This document shows positions 13,477-14,074 of a stretch of 14,074 nt of DNA, one piece after another. Made by a program: the position numbers and the translations under genes. Under the pieces are notes generated by a model, which was given only the letters and a program-made list of their open reading frames with translations, was not told the DNA's origin and did not search any database. Origin of the DNA: Acidocella sp. (GTDB taxonomy: Bacteria > Pseudomonadota > Alphaproteobacteria > Acetobacterales > Acetobacteraceae); the NCBI GenBank assembly GCA_029077775.1, contig JAQNCU010000034.1:1-14074 (forward strand). The letters run 5' to 3'. The stretch's first letter is position 1, and each line of letters opens with the position of its first letter.

Positions 13477-14074
13477 TTCAAGACCATGACCGCGCTGGCG
13501 GCTATTGGGGCGCGGTTTATACCTTCTGCGCGGTAAAAGGCCTGCGCGTAATCATCGATGGCCCCGTGGGCTGCGAAAACCTGCCCGTGACCGCCGTTTT
13601 GCACTACACCGACGCTTTACCGCCGCATGAATTGCCGGTTGTGGTCACCGGCTTATCCGAGGAAAATTTGTCGTCGACCGGCACTGAGGGGCCGATGCGT
13701 CGCGCGGCGCTGATGGGCGACCAAAAAACCCCAGCTGTGGTGGTTACCGGTTCCATCGCTGAGATGATCGGCGGCGGTGTGACGCCTGAGGGCTCGAACC
13801 TACGGCGTTTCATCCCCCGCACCATTGACGAAGACCAATGGCAATGCGCCGAACGCGCGATGGTGTGGTTGTGGCATGAATTCGGCAACCCCAAGGCAAA
13901 ACGCAAAGCGCCAGACGCAGGCGCGCCACGCACACCGCGCGTGAACATTATTGGGCCAATTTATGGCACCTTTAATATGCCCTCAGACCTCGCGGAAATT
14001 CGCCGTCTGGTGGAGGGGATCGGCGCTGCCGTCAATCTCGTTTTTCCGCTGGGCACCAATATCAAAGATATTCC
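13470..14074 (+). CDS. bchZ: Chlorophyllide a reductase subunit Z (BchZ), 3' end cut by window edge
   Basis: BchZ is the NifK-like partner of BchY; the pair binds chlorophyllide a and the [4Fe-4S] cluster. About 201 codons are visible, starting at ATG 13470 with GAGGG at 13456-13460 and a 7-nt overlap with bchY. Seen are GGYWGAVYTFCAVKGLRVIIDGP near residues 10-32 with Cys35 in VGCENLPVT, the position expected for the fourth cluster ligand. Then come LHYTDALPPHELPVVVTGLSEENLSSTG, VVVTGSIAEMIGGG and NIIGPIYGTFNMPSDLAEIRRL. The frame is still open at the last base, so about the C-terminal half or more lies outside the window. The next genes in many purple bacteria are puf, not visible here. Confidence 0.96.
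   Translation, partial: MLVQDHDRAGGYWGAVYTFCAVKGLRVIIDGPVGCENLPVTAVLHYTDALPPHELPVVVTGLSEENLSSTGTEGPMRRAALMGDQKTPAVVVTGSIAEMIGGGVTPEGSNLRRFIPRTIDEDQWQCAERAMVWLWHEFGNPKAKRKAPDAGAPRTPRVNIIGPIYGTFNMPSDLAEIRRLVEGIGAAVNLVFPLGTNIKDI

Noticed and set aside
1..14074. CRISPR array, tRNA, rRNA or insertion sequence
   Set aside because: No spaced repeat array, cloverleaf-like segment, transposase frame or terminal inverted repeat pair was seen; genes fill nearly the entire window.

Overview
The window is the central part of a photosynthesis gene cluster from a GC-rich purple (anoxygenic phototrophic) alphaproteobacterium. It carries bacteriochlorophyll a genes (bchD, bchO, bchC, bchX, bchY, bchZ) interleaved with the acyclic carotenoid set crtI, crtB, crtC, crtD, crtE and crtF. 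There is no crtA and no cyclase gene, which points to a spirilloxanthin-type carotenoid pathway. The gene set and the style of the proteins fit an Acetobacteraceae phototroph of the Acidiphilium type. That placement is inference from gene content and was not tested by alignment.

Layout. (1) Positions 1-5490, plus strand: a tightly packed chain bchD (5' end cut by the window edge), bchO, crtI, crtB and two unrecognised small ORFs of 56 and 87 residues. Neighbours overlap by 20, 4, 20 and 4 nt and then have a 3-nt gap, so this looks like one translationally coupled operon. (2) 5491-5593: a short region between convergent genes holding two strong inverted repeats, probably bidirectional terminators or dispersed palindromes. 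(3) 5594-7905, minus strand: crtD then crtC, with an unusually long overlap. (4) 7906-8020: a divergent AT-rich promoter region between crtD and crtE with a perfect TGT-N12-ACA site of the PpsR/CrtJ type. (5) 8021-10015, plus strand: crtE and crtF. (6) 10016-10193: a promoter and leader with a second perfect TGT-N12-ACA site. (7) 10194 to the window end, plus strand: bchC, bchX, bchY and bchZ (3' end cut), the usual operon that in purple bacteria often runs on towards puf.

How the genes work together. CrtE makes geranylgeranyl diphosphate and CrtB condenses it to phytoene. CrtI desaturates phytoene, and CrtC, CrtD and CrtF hydrate, desaturate and O-methylate the ends. BchD, with BchI and BchH encoded elsewhere, inserts the metal into protoporphyrin IX; BchO accompanies it. 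BchX, BchY and BchZ form chlorophyllide a reductase, and BchC oxidises the C3 hydroxyethyl group, giving the bacteriochlorophyllide a branch. The two PpsR-like sites suggest oxygen- or light-dependent repression of both the crt and the bchCXYZ transcripts.

Most of the window is well-known pathway content. The parts least explained are the two small ORFs after crtB, the palindromes after them, the crtD/crtC overlap and a 24-bp tandem repeat inside bchD.
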